The notes: generated from the sequence alone by a model not told the origin. A DNA stretch of 64,000 nt from Chitinimonas arctica (GCF_007431345.1 NZ_CP041730.1:930001-994000), one strand, 5' to 3'; shown: positions 51,182 to 59,868, numbered from the stretch's first letter. Made by a program: numbers and translations.

Positions 51182-53711
51182 ATGTGGTTCTTTCGGCATG
51201 AGGCAGCAATGCGCGCCTCACTTCCCTGATAAAGCGGGCATGACTGAACCCGGCCTTTTCGACGATTTGAATGGCTTTGCCCGGATGGCAATTGAGCGCG
51301 ATGCGGTCTGCCTCGGTAATCTGCTTGGCGGTGATCACCAGGATAGGAATACCCATCGTATTGGGACTGCTCTGGAGCGCGTCGACTACCTCAAAGCCGC
51401 TTACATCCGGCATGACCAGATCCAGCAGAATCAAGTCAGGTCTCAATCGCTGCGCCAGCGTGATCGCTTCGTCGCCGCCGTAGGCGCGTACGACCGCATA
51501 GGCCGGTCCGGGCAGGAAAGCAGCAATCAGTTCGACTTCCTTGGGATCGTCGTCGACCACCAGCACCGTGTGGGTGCGCGCCGGGATGGGGTGCAGGCCC
51601 AGATCGGCCAGGGCCGCTTTCAATTGGGCTCGGCTGATCGGCTTTTGCAGTACTGCCGCGGCACCGCCGGCGAGGGCCATATTGCTATCGGACGAACCGG
51701 TCATGATCACCACCGGTACATGCGCCAGCACACTGCTCTCCCGGATTTGGCGGAGAAACTCCCAGCCATTGATGCCGGGCAATTGAAGGTCCAGCGTGAT
51801 CAGGCTGAGGGCTTGTTGCGGCACCAAACGCAGGGCCGCCTCGGCGCTCGATGCCCGTAGCACGGTAAAGTCTTCGGCTTCGAGCAGGAGCCGCACCAGA
51901 TCGGCCGTCTGATCGTGGTCCTCGATGACCAGGGCGAAGCGCTCCGTGGCATGGACGGTCGCTATGACCGCGGCTTCGGCAGAGGAAGCCGCGGTATGCG
52001 CCAGCGTGCGCAAAGGCAACCAGACGGCAAAGCGGGCGCCCTCGCCTTGCGCGCTGGTCACCGCGACCGTACCGCCGTGTAGTTCGGCCAGTTGCTTGAC
52101 CATCGCCAAACCCAGTCCGGTACCTTCGAATCGACGCGACAAGCCGCTGTCGATCTGGCTGAAAGCCTGGAACAGTTTCGCCATGTCTTCCGACGAGATG
52201 CCGATACCGTTATCGCTGACGCATATTTCCAGGAAATCCTGGTAAGTATTTTCGGCTAAGGGAAAGTTATGCACCGGCCAAACACCGGTCAGCGTACCGA
52301 CCGCGCTTCGCGCAACACGGCGCGCATACAAGGTCACTCGCCCCCCGCGCGCGCTGAATTTGACGGCATTGGACAGCAGGTTGTAGACAATCTGCTTGGT
52401 CTTGCGCATATCCATCTGGGGCATGCCCAGATCTTCGCCCGCTTCCAGCTCGAGATGGATACGTTGGCCCGCCGCCCTTTCCCGGACGATGGACAAGCTG
52501 TTCAGCAACAGGCTATTCAAGTCGACTGCCTCGAGATCCAGCGTCATCATGCCCGCCTCGACCTTGGATAAGTCCAGGATGTCATTGATCAGCGAGAGCA
52601 AATGCTGGCCGCTGCTGAATATGTCGCCTATGTATTCCTGCTGGACGTCGCTCATCTGACCGATCAAGCCGTCCTTGAGCACCTCCGAAAAGCCGATGAT
52701 GGCATTCAGGGGCGTCCGCAGTTCGTGCGACATGGTGGCCAGGAACTCCGATTTCATGCGGCTGGCGTGTTCCCAGCCATTCTTCTCTTGCAGCGCCAGC
52801 TCAAAGCGCTTGCGCTCGGTCACATCGCGCGCGGCCGCGAAGACGCCTTGCAGCTTGCGGTTGCGGTCGTAGAAAGTCGCGGCGTTATAGGACACCGCCG
52901 TTTCCGCACCATCCAGGGCCTGGACGGTCAGTTCATAGTTGCTTACCTTGTTCTCGGTCAGGACGCGTTTGATGGCGGCGTCGGCGCGGATCGGATCGGT
53001 AAAGAAATTACTGCAGGGCGCGCCGATCAGCTCGTCGCGGGTCCGCCCGGTCAGCGTCATCATTTGCTGGTTTACATCGCTGATGATGCCTTGCGGATCG
53101 GTCGTCATCAGCGCGTCGATATTCGATTCGATCAGCGAGCGCGTATAGAACTGTTGGTCGCGCAGCCGCTGGTCAAGCAGCGTGCGGTCCAATTCGACTT
53201 GTTTGCGAGCCGTATTGTCGGTACCGATCAAAAGGTAGCCGATGATGTTGTCGGCCACGTCCCGCAGCGCCGTCACTGAAATCATGGCGGAGAAACGGCT
53301 GCCATCCCGACGAACCTTCGTCAGCTCGTAAATGTCCTCAATCCCACGCGCGGCCTTGTACACCAGCGCCTCGAAACCGGGCGTGATCAGCCGGTCGAAT
53401 TCCACGCTGAGCGCCGCGGCGCGCGTGACCAATTCTTGTGGGTCGGAGAATTCCGCAGGGGTAATGAGGTTGATGACATCGGCGGCCGCGTACCCCAGCA
53501 TGCGCTCGGCACCGATATTGAAAATCTGGATGACGCCTTTTTCATCCGTCGCGATACAGGAGAAGTAAGCACTGTTGAAGATGGCGTCCTGCAAGGCACC
53601 GGTCTTGACTAGCGTGGCTTGGCGCTGGAAATCGGCTACACCTTCCTTGCCGGCCGGCTTTTCGCCCAGGTCGGTAACACCATCAGCCACATCGGCAGCG
53701 ATTGTCAGCAT
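51159..53711 (-). CDS. Hybrid sensor kinase (PAS array - HisKA - HATPase - two receivers)
   Basis: 850 residues from the ATG at 53711; a TTG at 53747 would add twelve residues and neither has a strong ribosome site. PAS domains occupy ~40-320 (YFSCIATDEKGVIQIFNIGA; SNIDALMTTDPQGIISDVNQ). HisKA has FLATMSHELRTPLNAIIGF, the ATPase NLLSNAVKF and DNGIGISSEDM, then FEGTGLGLAMVKQL. Two receivers follow: VIEDHDQTADLV with LITLDLQLPGINGW, and VVDDDPKEVELI with DLILLDLVMPDVSGF. Cytoplasmic. First gene of the three-gene relay operon; remnants of other genes lie just upstream. Confidence 0.9.
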   Translation of the reverse strand: MLTIAADVADGVTDLGEKPAGKEGVADFQRQATLVKTGALQDAIFNSAYFSCIATDEKGVIQIFNIGAERMLGYAAADVINLITPAEFSDPQELVTRAAALSVEFDRLITPGFEALVYKAARGIEDIYELTKVRRDGSRFSAMISVTALRDVADNIIGYLLIGTDNTARKQVELDRTLLDQRLRDQQFYTRSLIESNIDALMTTDPQGIISDVNQQMMTLTGRTRDELIGAPCSNFFTDPIRADAAIKRVLTENKVSNYELTVQALDGAETAVSYNAATFYDRNRKLQGVFAAARDVTERKRFELALQEKNGWEHASRMKSEFLATMSHELRTPLNAIIGFSEVLKDGLIGQMSDVQQEYIGDIFSSGQHLLSLINDILDLSKVEAGMMTLDLEAVDLNSLLLNSLSIVRERAAGQRIHLELEAGEDLGMPQMDMRKTKQIVYNLLSNAVKFSARGGRVTLYARRVARSAVGTLTGVWPVHNFPLAENTYQDFLEICVSDNGIGISSEDMAKLFQAFSQIDSGLSRRFEGTGLGLAMVKQLAELHGGTVAVTSAQGEGARFAVWLPLRTLAHTAASSAEAAVIATVHATERFALVIEDHDQTADLVRLLLEAEDFTVLRASSAEAALRLVPQQALSLITLDLQLPGINGWEFLRQIRESSVLAHVPVVIMTGSSDSNMALAGGAAAVLQKPISRAQLKAALADLGLHPIPARTHTVLVVDDDPKEVELIAAFLPGPAYAVVRAYGGDEAITLAQRLRPDLILLDLVMPDVSGFEVVDALQSSPNTMGIPILVITAKQITEADRIALNCHPGKAIQIVEKAGFSHARFIREVRRALLPHAERTTYDQSISD

Positions 53712-53870
53712 GGACCCATCCGTAGTAAGAGCCACGCGTTCGTTCAATAGCGCGGATGGCCGGGGCCTGGAACAGAATTTTCGTCCCTATGCTCTTATCG
53801 CCTGATTGGGCGTGACTGTATGTGCGACAGCGCACTTTGTCCCTTGCTATTTCTCCGATCTCTCGGGCGA

Positions 53871-53930
53871 AATTCGCTTGGAGCAAGCGGTGACGGTTGC
53901 ATACGGCGGTTTGCGTCATCTGGGTTAGGC
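53871..53930 (-). pseudogene. Crp/Fnr-like gene fragment
   Basis: On the minus strand 60 bases encode GLTQMTQTAVCNRHRLL, matching LITQISQTAVCNRHHSL of the Crp/Fnr-like protein at 22385; DNA identity is obvious (CAAACCGC-GTATG-AA-CG-CACC). The homology stops on both sides. Remnant of a related regulator gene. Confidence 0.7.
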
Positions 53931-53946
53931 CCTGTGAAGGCCATCG

Positions 53947-54107
53947 CTAACGATTGAAGCCTGGCAGCGATCGATAAAAGTGACAGAAGCGATAGGACGT
54001 GTTGACGGTCTCAACGATACGGCAATGGTGCATCAATTGATCTAGCAAAGCCGTTGTCAGTTTCGCATCGCCGAACACCGCTGACCATTCGCCGAAGGAG
54101 AAGAATA
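53947..54107 (-). pseudogene. IS21-family IstB C-terminal fragment
   Basis: The minus strand encodes FFSFGEWSAVFGDAKLTTAL, LLDQLMHHCRIVETVNTSYR, then FCHFYRSLPGFNR and stop. This matches the IstB ending (FGEWxxVFGDAKMTTALLDRL-HHC-IVETGNxSYR). The ATPase part is missing. It shows that an IS21-type element once sat here. Confidence 0.8.
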
Positions 54108-54307
54108 ATCAAACCCCTCTGTAGGTATTGCGTATCCCCTTTTGCCCGTCAAGCGTGTCCGCGCGCCAACACCGCATGGATGCCGATCGTCGAATTGATG
54201 CGAAATTTACGCCAAAAGGCCTCAGTTTTATACGGGTTTTACATGGTTCCCGCTATTGTCTCCGACGTTTTGCAGCCATAGGGGCTGCGCTTCGTTTGGA
54301 GACGAAA

Positions 54308-54571
54308 ATGTTCGAAATCGGCAAGGACTACACCCGGGAAGATATCCATACGCAGTGTGGCGGCAACAAGCAGGCATTCCTGCCCACCTATCGCGGCAAG
54401 GTGGTGGCGGCGTGCCTGCGGCCGGAACTTAAGCTCGATGCCCCCGAGGTCATTCTGTGCAATAGCGCTGCAGCCGCACGCGCCGCAGGCAGGACACTGT
54501 CCAGGCAGGCTGACCCGATCCCCGTTTTCATCTGGCAGGCAACCGACAAGTGGCGCTATGTCGGGCACTAG
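54308..54571 (+). CDS. Small protein resembling the start of SRA/HNH-type restriction proteins
   Basis: 87 residues from ATG 54308 (TTTGGAG upstream). The opening MFEIGKDYTREDIHTQCGGN recalls the FxxGxxYxRxxDIHxxxGGQ start of HNH/SRA-like endonuclease N-domains, followed by beta strands (KVVAACLRPELKLDAPEVIL) and WQATDKWRYVGH. The catalytic part of such enzymes is absent; the stop TAG falls within the CTAG at the border of the inserted MITE, but would exist without it. Could be a free-standing DNA-binding or EVE/SRA-like module. Confidence 0.45.
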   Translation: MFEIGKDYTREDIHTQCGGNKQAFLPTYRGKVVAACLRPELKLDAPEVILCNSAAAARAAGRTLSRQADPIPVFIWQATDKWRYVGH

Positions 54572-54743
54572 CAGGCTGGGGAGAAACTCGTCGGACTTCC
54601 ACCGTGCTGCAGGAAAGTTGTGAAAATGCATGGTTTTGGTCAAAAATCTGGCAATTTGCGCCTATTTTTTGAGCAAATATCCCTGATCTGGTCAGATTTT
54701 CCCACGCAGTGGCTGATGCCGGGAGTTTCTCACCAGCCTGCTA
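54568..54743. repeat. Complete MITE with 18-bp terminal inverted repeats
   Basis: Begins CTAG-CAGGCTGGGGAGAAACTC and ends with the complement of CTAG-CAGGCTGGTGAGAAACTC: near-perfect inverted repeats, ~176 bases, no ORF. The flanking CTAG suggests the target. Its last base pair was separated by the IS630 insertion (the final G is at 55926). A truncated relative lies at 18390. Confidence 0.85.
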
Positions 54744-55923
54744 GTGTGGTGTCTCAAAAGTAGAATTAATTAAATATTTGGTATAATTGTCGTAGTTCAA
54801 TAGCTCATGGAGACTATGACGATGACCAGAACGGGCCGCCCGATCAAGAAGCTGGAACTATCCGAAGAGCAGCGCAGAGAGCTGAATGCACGTTTGGCGC
54901 TGCGCAAGGCGCCGGCCGATGAGAAGCTACGAATTCAGATTGTGCTCAGTTGTGCTGACGGCGAAGGAGGCAAAGAGATCGCGAAGCGGCTGGATACCAC
55001 TGCGCAGACCGTCTCAAGGTGGCGTCGTCGGTACGAGTCGTATGGTCTGGCAGGGCTGACCGATGCACCGAGGTCGGGGCGGCCTCGCACGGTGCTAGAC
55101 GAACACGTTCAGGCGGTGATTGATCGTGTCCGGAACAGTAAGCCTACTGACGCGACGCACTGGAGCGTGCGCACGATGAGCAAGGCAACAGGCGTGTCGG
55201 CGTCCACAGTGCAGCGCATTTGGCACGCGTTCGGGCTCAAGCCCCATCGGCTGGAGACGTTCAAGTTTTCCACCGATCCGAATTTTGTCGATAAGGTCCG
55301 CGATGTGGTGGGCTTGTACCTCGCCCCGCCGGATCGTGCCTTGGTGCTCTGCGTGGATGAGAAGAGCCAGATTCAGGCACTGGATAGAACGCAGCCTTCA
55401 CTTCCGCTTACGTTCGGCAAAGCAGAAACCCGGACACACGATTACAAGCGGCACGGGACGACTTCGCTGTTCGCAGCTCTGGATGTGGCCACTGGCAAGG
55501 TCATTGGCCAACTCAAACGTCGCCACCGGAGCGTCGAATTTCTGCAGTTCCTCAATACCATCGACGCAAGCGTACCGGCAGACCTGGATATCCACCTGAT
55601 CATGGACAATTACGGGACGCACAAGACGGAGAAGGTGCGTGCCTGGTTCGCCAGCAGGCCACGCTACCATCTGCACTTCACGCCAACTTCGGCCTCCTGG
55701 CTCAACCTTGTGGAGCGTTTTTTCTCACAAATCAGTGAGAAGTGGATCAAGCGTAGTGCCCACAGCAGCGTCGCCGATCTAGAGCAGTCAATCCGCCACT
55801 ACTTGGACATCCACAACACCAACCCGAAGCCCTTTGTATGGCGCAAAAGCGCAGATTCAATCCTTGAGGCCATTGCTCGTGCAGGCAAAGTTATTAATTA
55901 ATGCTATTTCAGGTACACCACAC
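54744..55923 (+). mobile_element. IS630-family insertion sequence inserted at the MITE end
   Basis: 1180 bases. Left end GTGTGGTGT and right end ACACCACAC are inverted repeats that extend with mismatches (left AGAATTAATTAA, right TTAATTAATGCT). A TA dinucleotide is present at both outer borders (54742-54743 and 55924-55925), the IS630 target duplication. The TA belongs to the CTAG that ended the MITE, so the IS arrived later. Confidence 0.9.
54807..55901 (+). CDS. IS630-family transposase, intact
   Basis: 364 residues in one frame. N-terminal HTH (EIAKRLDTTAQTVSRWRRRY) and Homeodomain-like WSVRTMSKATGVSASTVQRI. The DDE catalytic residues are Asp in VLCVDEKSQIQAL, Asp in LIMDNYGTHKTEK and Glu in WLNLVERFFSQIS. 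Full length and uninterrupted, so the element is probably mobile. A promoter-like TTGGTATAATTGTC lies upstream. Confidence 0.95.
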   Translation: METMTMTRTGRPIKKLELSEEQRRELNARLALRKAPADEKLRIQIVLSCADGEGGKEIAKRLDTTAQTVSRWRRRYESYGLAGLTDAPRSGRPRTVLDEHVQAVIDRVRNSKPTDATHWSVRTMSKATGVSASTVQRIWHAFGLKPHRLETFKFSTDPNFVDKVRDVVGLYLAPPDRALVLCVDEKSQIQALDRTQPSLPLTFGKAETRTHDYKRHGTTSLFAALDVATGKVIGQLKRRHRSVEFLQFLNTIDASVPADLDIHLIMDNYGTHKTEKVRAWFASRPRYHLHFTPTSASWLNLVERFFSQISEKWIKRSAHSSVADLEQSIRHYLDIHNTNPKPFVWRKSADSILEAIARAGKVIN

Positions 55924-55925
55924 TA

Positions 55926-56357
55926 GGCCTCAGTTGAAGCATTTACCACGCCGGTAGACTGCGCGCCCTATGTACGCAATGCCACGTTTACGTCCGGGCA
56001 GGTTCCCCACGTCATCAAGCTGGCCCGTCGTTGAATTTCCGCAAGCCGGGCATGTGAAACCCCAACTTACGGCGATAGTGCAGCACCTGTAGTACCCTCA
56101 GTTCCATCAAATCCCATATCTCTTTTCAGGCCGGACTTCCGGCCTGCTTTTTTTGCAGCAAGCACGCATTGTGAGAGGGGTTACCCACCCGCGCTACTCT
56201 TCCCTATACGCAATTTTTACGGAAACGGTCCTGATCTGGACACCGTTTTTACGCCGGCTTACCTACGATTGCGACATCTCCCCACAAAACGGAATGCCCA
56301 ATGCGTACCCACACGCCACCGCCTGAAACGCCGATCGCCATGCTTTCGGGAGGGGGA
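55926..56357. other. Stretch between the IS630 element and the first EIIA-like gene
   Basis: No gene recognised apart from the terminator at 56127. The last part carries the upstream region of the EIIA-like gene; the 19 extra codons from an ATG at 56301 lack a ribosome site. Confidence 0.5.
56127..56154 (+). terminator. Intrinsic terminator
   Basis: CAGGCCGG-ACTT-CCGGCCTG followed by CTTTTTTT. No gene is recognisable just upstream (55926-56126), so it probably ended a transcript of a gene since lost to the MITE/IS events or the small gene at 54308. Confidence 0.85.
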
Positions 56358-56819
56358 ATGCAAGCGTTGAATACACTGGCCCATATCTGCCCTCCCGAAA
56401 ACATCTTGCTCGACCCACCCGTCAGAAACCAGCGGGAGCTGTTCGAGTACACCGCCCGATATCTGCAAAACCGCTTCGATCTTCCGGCTGACCGCATCGC
56501 GACCAGGCTGGCCGAGCGAGAACGGATGGGGACGACCGGGCTGGGGCAAGGCGTGGCGATTCCCCACGCACGACTCAATGGGCTTAAGACTGCCCTTGCC
56601 CTCTTCATCCGGACTCCCCACCCTATCGCCTTCGATGCCCCCGATGGCAAGCCTGTCGGTGAATTCCTCCTCCTGCTCGTGCCAGAGCACGCCAACAAAG
56701 AACATCTCCAGTTGCTTGCCGATGCCGCCCAGTTGCTTTGCGAGCGTAGCTTCCGCCATGCCGCGCGGCTGGCGCGAACGCCCGTCGACATTCACCGGCT
56801 GATGCTGGAAGCACAGTGA
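56358..56819 (+). CDS. PTS EIIA-Ntr-like protein, copy 1
   Basis: 153 residues from the ATG at 56358, preceded by GGGAGGGGG and aligning with the start of copy 2. The fold signature with phospho-acceptor His is LGQGVAIPHARLNGL (~70), followed by ALALFIRTPHPIAFDAPDGK and EFLLLLVPEHANKEHLQLLA as in PtsN/EIIA-fructose. PtsN is phosphorylated by EI-Ntr and NPr and regulates partners (TrkA, KdpD, others) by binding. Here it is not next to rpoN/hpf but next to an N-acetylglutamate-kinase-like gene, and the pair is duplicated downstream. Confidence 0.88.
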   Translation: MQALNTLAHICPPENILLDPPVRNQRELFEYTARYLQNRFDLPADRIATRLAERERMGTTGLGQGVAIPHARLNGLKTALALFIRTPHPIAFDAPDGKPVGEFLLLLVPEHANKEHLQLLADAAQLLCERSFRHAARLARTPVDIHRLMLEAQ

Positions 56820-56867
56820 CGCGCTGAGTTCGCCGTACTTCCGATCATCAACCCAACGGGCCAAATC

Positions 56868-57812
56868 ATGCTCCACCATCCAGAACCTACCCCTACTACT
56901 TCGCAGCGCGCCACTCATCTGATGAGTTCGCTACCCTTTATGGAAGCCTTGCACAACCAGACCGTGGTGATCGTCTATGCCGGGCAGTCGGTCTACAACC
57001 CCACCCTGCGGGCATCCTTCTCGCAAAATGCGGCGCTGCTGAAGCTGACCGGTATGCGTCCCGTGATCGTGCATGGTGGTTTGCCGCGATTCCAGGCGCA
57101 GGGGCAAGTACCGGAAGCGCCAGTCCGCGAGGCCATGCGCACGACCCTAGCTATCCATGTTGCACGCACGGCACTGGCGGAAGTCAACCTTGAGCTAGTT
57201 CGCCTGATCGGCGTACATGGGGTAAAAGTCTTGGGTATCAATGGGCAGGATGGCCATTGTCTCACCGCCGGTTCGACAGCCGGCGGCGACTTCATCAGCC
57301 CGATAGAGGCGGTCGACACCGCGATACTGGAGGCTTTCCTGACTGGCGGCTTGCTGCCGGTAGTCATGCCCCTGGCACCCGATGCCGACGGCGATGATCG
57401 CCTGGTCAGCCCCGAGCGACTTGGCAATCTGCTGGCGCAGAAGTTGAAGGCCACCACCCTGGTGATGATGGTGGAGAATTCGGTGCTGAGAGAATTCGGC
57501 GACCAGACCGGACTATGCGGCAAAAGTGAGTTGGAAAAATGGCTAGCCGAGCATGCAAGCAACACGGCTGCTGCCTATGCGCGAGAGGCGCTCGATGCAC
57601 TGACTCACGGGGTGCAAAGCGTCCATCTCGTCGATATCAGCCAACCACAAGGCATGGTCGACGAGTTGCTGACGGAAGAAGGCCGGGGCATCGTGTTCTG
57701 CGGGCGCAGTAGCGCCGAGTTGGTGGCGGAAACCAGGCGCTATTTCGCCGACGCCGACAGCGTGTTGCGGCCGGACTTCAGCGTCGAGCGCAAGCGGGTC
57801 GTGCGCTTCTGA
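56868..57812 (+). CDS. N-acetylglutamate-kinase-like pseudokinase, copy 1
   Basis: 314 residues. The amino-acid-kinase fold is visible: FMEALHNQTVVIVYAGQS, ALLKLTGMRPVIVHGGLPRF, EVNLELVRLIGVHGVKVLGI and GQDGHCLTAGS parallel NAGK (ArgB) blocks. The catalytic Lys of ArgB's VVIKYGG is replaced (VVIVYAG, residues 33-39), and the NINAD nucleotide-site motif is absent (LVSPERLGNLL). HGG (69-71) is kept. A ~75-residue C-terminal extension (HGVQSVHLVDISQPQGMVDE) resembles the NAGS/NAGK end. I infer a binding or regulatory protein, not an arginine-pathway enzyme. Confidence 0.75.
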   Translation: MLHHPEPTPTTSQRATHLMSSLPFMEALHNQTVVIVYAGQSVYNPTLRASFSQNAALLKLTGMRPVIVHGGLPRFQAQGQVPEAPVREAMRTTLAIHVARTALAEVNLELVRLIGVHGVKVLGINGQDGHCLTAGSTAGGDFISPIEAVDTAILEAFLTGGLLPVVMPLAPDADGDDRLVSPERLGNLLAQKLKATTLVMMVENSVLREFGDQTGLCGKSELEKWLAEHASNTAAAYAREALDALTHGVQSVHLVDISQPQGMVDELLTEEGRGIVFCGRSSAELVAETRRYFADADSVLRPDFSVERKRVVRF

Positions 57813-57903
57813 GGGTAGCGAAGCAGCGGTCAGCCTTGGCTGCACCGCTGCCTACATCTCCCTTGCCGCCTCGTGGAGATCATGTCCGGCTGCTAAGTCT
57901 CCA

Positions 57904-58224
57904 CTACCGCCAGCCCGCCATAATGATGCAGGCACCCACCAGCATGACACTCGCCCCGACCCAGTCATGCAGTGACCGCGTTACCCCGTCTACCACCCGA
58001 AGCCAGGCTAAGGATGTCAGCACATATACGCCGCCGTAGGCTGCATAAATCCGGCCGCTGGCGGCGGGATGCAATGTCAAGAGCCAGGCGAACAAGGAAA
58101 GGCTGATAGCAGCCGGTAAAAGCAGCCAAATTGATCCGCCTCGACGTAGCCATAGGTAAGGCAGAAAACATCCTACGATTTCCGCCAGGGCGGTTAGCAC
58201 GAAGAGAAGTAAGGTTTTCGGCAT
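57904..58224 (-). CDS. ynfA: YnfA-family small membrane protein (UPF0060)
   Basis: 106 residues, four membrane helices. FVLTALAEIVGCFLPYLWLR, then ALHPAASGRIYAAYGG-type block (TLHPAASGRIYAAYGGVYVL) are the YnfA signature. Members are SMR-like efflux proteins with weak or condition-specific activity. It lies on the opposite strand between the two EIIA/pseudokinase pairs and seems unrelated to them. Confidence 0.92.
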   Translation of the reverse strand: MPKTLLLFVLTALAEIVGCFLPYLWLRRGGSIWLLLPAAISLSLFAWLLTLHPAASGRIYAAYGGVYVLTSLAWLRVVDGVTRSLHDWVGASVMLVGACIIMAGWR

Positions 58225-58483
58225 GGGTAGTCATTGCATTCAGCGAATGCAGCCATTCTAGCTGCTTGGGCAGCGGTGTTTTCGCGTTCAATGCGTAATC
58301 TTTATAAATTGGGACCGTTTATTTACGCCGTTTTTATAAAGGTTTGATTACGCTTTCAATTGCGGCACTGGACGAAAATAAGCGACCCTTATTTGGTCGC
58401 CAAGGCGGGGGGAGCGTCCGGTGCCGCCCCGTTAGATCTGGTGGCGCGGGTAGGCAAGCCTCCAAAAGCCCTTTGGATAAACG

Positions 58484-58942
58484 ATGTATACGCTAGCCAG
58501 AATGTGTCCCATCGAGGACATCTTGCTTCACGCGAAGGTGCAAAACGTGCACCAATTATTCGAATGCGCGGCACAGCATCTTTGGCATCGCTATGGACTT
58601 ACCAGTCAATCCGTTGCCGAACGGCTCGCCAAGCGGGAAAAGCTAGGCTCCACGGGATTGGGGCAAGGTGTCGCCATCCCGCATGCACGCATCAGCGGTC
58701 TACAGGTCCCACTCGCGCTGTTTATCCGTCCGGAACACCCCATTGCCTTCGATGCGCCTGACGGCAAGCCAGTCGGCGAACTCTTTCTGCTTTTGGTTCC
58801 AGAACACGCTCATCAAAGCCACCTGCAACTCCTGGCAGATGCCGTTCGCCTGTTCAGCACCCGAGCATTCCGAGAAACCCTGCGTGCCGCCACGACACCG
58901 GGCGATGTACGCCGCTTGCTGCTCGACAGCCAACCATCATGA
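58484..58942 (+). CDS. PTS EIIA-Ntr-like protein, copy 2
   Basis: 152 residues. Aligns end to end with copy 1, including LGQGVAIPHARISGL with the phospho-His, LALFIRPEHPIAFDAPDGKP and LFLLLVPEHAHQSHLQLLAD. The active His and surrounding Gly are kept, so it is probably phosphorylatable. The stop overlaps the start of its own NAGK-like partner by four bases (ATGA), tighter than in copy 1. Confidence 0.88.
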   Translation: MYTLARMCPIEDILLHAKVQNVHQLFECAAQHLWHRYGLTSQSVAERLAKREKLGSTGLGQGVAIPHARISGLQVPLALFIRPEHPIAFDAPDGKPVGELFLLLVPEHAHQSHLQLLADAVRLFSTRAFRETLRAATTPGDVRRLLLDSQPS

Positions 58943-59868
58943 CTCAGCTCGCCGTGAAGCACCCTCTCGATCAAGCCATGCCGAAAGCACCCGCATTGAC
59001 TCCTATGCAAGCCGACCAAGCCAGTCTACTGGCCAGTTCCTTGCCGTTTGTGCAATCGCTGCAGCAACAGACTGTCGTCATCGTTTACGCGGGTTCGGCC
59101 AACGCTGCCCCCTGCGCCCGGCAAACCTTTGCCCAGGAAGTCGCATTGCTTGCCCTGACGGGCGTGCGTCCGGTCGTTGTACATGGTGGGGCACCGCAAT
59201 TTCGACCCTTTCCGCCAAGTAGCCGCGCACTGTTACCGGAACGTGTCGCCATGCATGTCGCACGTGCCGCCCTGGCCGATATCAACCTGGAACTGGTCCA
59301 GCTGATCAGCCAGCATGGACCAAAAGCGGTCGGCGTCAAGGGCCAGGATGGCGATTGCCTGACGGCATCGTCTCAGGCCGACGCCAACCGTATATGCCCT
59401 ATCGTTAAGCTTGATGTGACGTTGTTCAAGCTACTGCAAAACAATGGCATGCTACCAATCGTTATGCCTATCGCGCCCGATGCGAAAGGAGAAGACCGGC
59501 AATTGTCTTCCGAATTGCTGGGCGCGTTACTGGCACAGCAACTGCGGGCGGTTACCCTGATATGGATGGGCGAGGGCGCGATCTTGCAAGAACTGACCGG
59601 GCTACGTGGTCCACGCAGCCGTGCCGAACTGGAAAGCTGGTTAGCACAGCATCCTCAGTCCGCCGCCGCCCCTGCGGTCGGTGCCGCCCTCGATGCCCTC
59701 GGCCACGGCGTGCAATCAGTTCATTTTGTCGATGCCGGCGAGCCCTATGCCTTGATTAGCGAATTGCTGACCGACGAGGGCTGCGGTTTGGCCGTGTGCC
59801 GACGCAGTGGCGCCCAAATGCTGGCGGATAGCACGCGCTATCTCCACGATTGCAATTGCGCGCTTTGA
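58939..59868 (+). CDS. N-acetylglutamate-kinase-like pseudokinase, copy 2
   Basis: 309 residues. The blocks parallel copy 1: FVQSLQQQTVVIVYAGSA, ALLALTGVRPVVVHGGAPQF, DINLELVQLISQHGPKAVGV, GQDGDCLTASS, LAQQLRAVTLIWM and HGVQSVHFVDAGEP. The catalytic Lys is again Val, and the NAD-type motif is missing, so loss of kinase chemistry predates the duplication. It is coupled to the EIIA-like gene by overlap, arguing that the two proteins work together. Confidence 0.75.
   Translation: MTQLAVKHPLDQAMPKAPALTPMQADQASLLASSLPFVQSLQQQTVVIVYAGSANAAPCARQTFAQEVALLALTGVRPVVVHGGAPQFRPFPPSSRALLPERVAMHVARAALADINLELVQLISQHGPKAVGVKGQDGDCLTASSQADANRICPIVKLDVTLFKLLQNNGMLPIVMPIAPDAKGEDRQLSSELLGALLAQQLRAVTLIWMGEGAILQELTGLRGPRSRAELESWLAQHPQSAAAPAVGAALDALGHGVQSVHFVDAGEPYALISELLTDEGCGLAVCRRSGAQMLADSTRYLHDCNCAL

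Larger units (their letters stand above)
53712..54307. other. Decayed region upstream of the kinase operon
   Basis: Apart from the Crp-like and IstB fragments no gene is seen. Promoters of the leftward kinase operon and of the rightward small gene at 54308 must lie here. A TTGGAGACGAA ribosome-site-like stretch precedes the latter. Confidence 0.5.
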
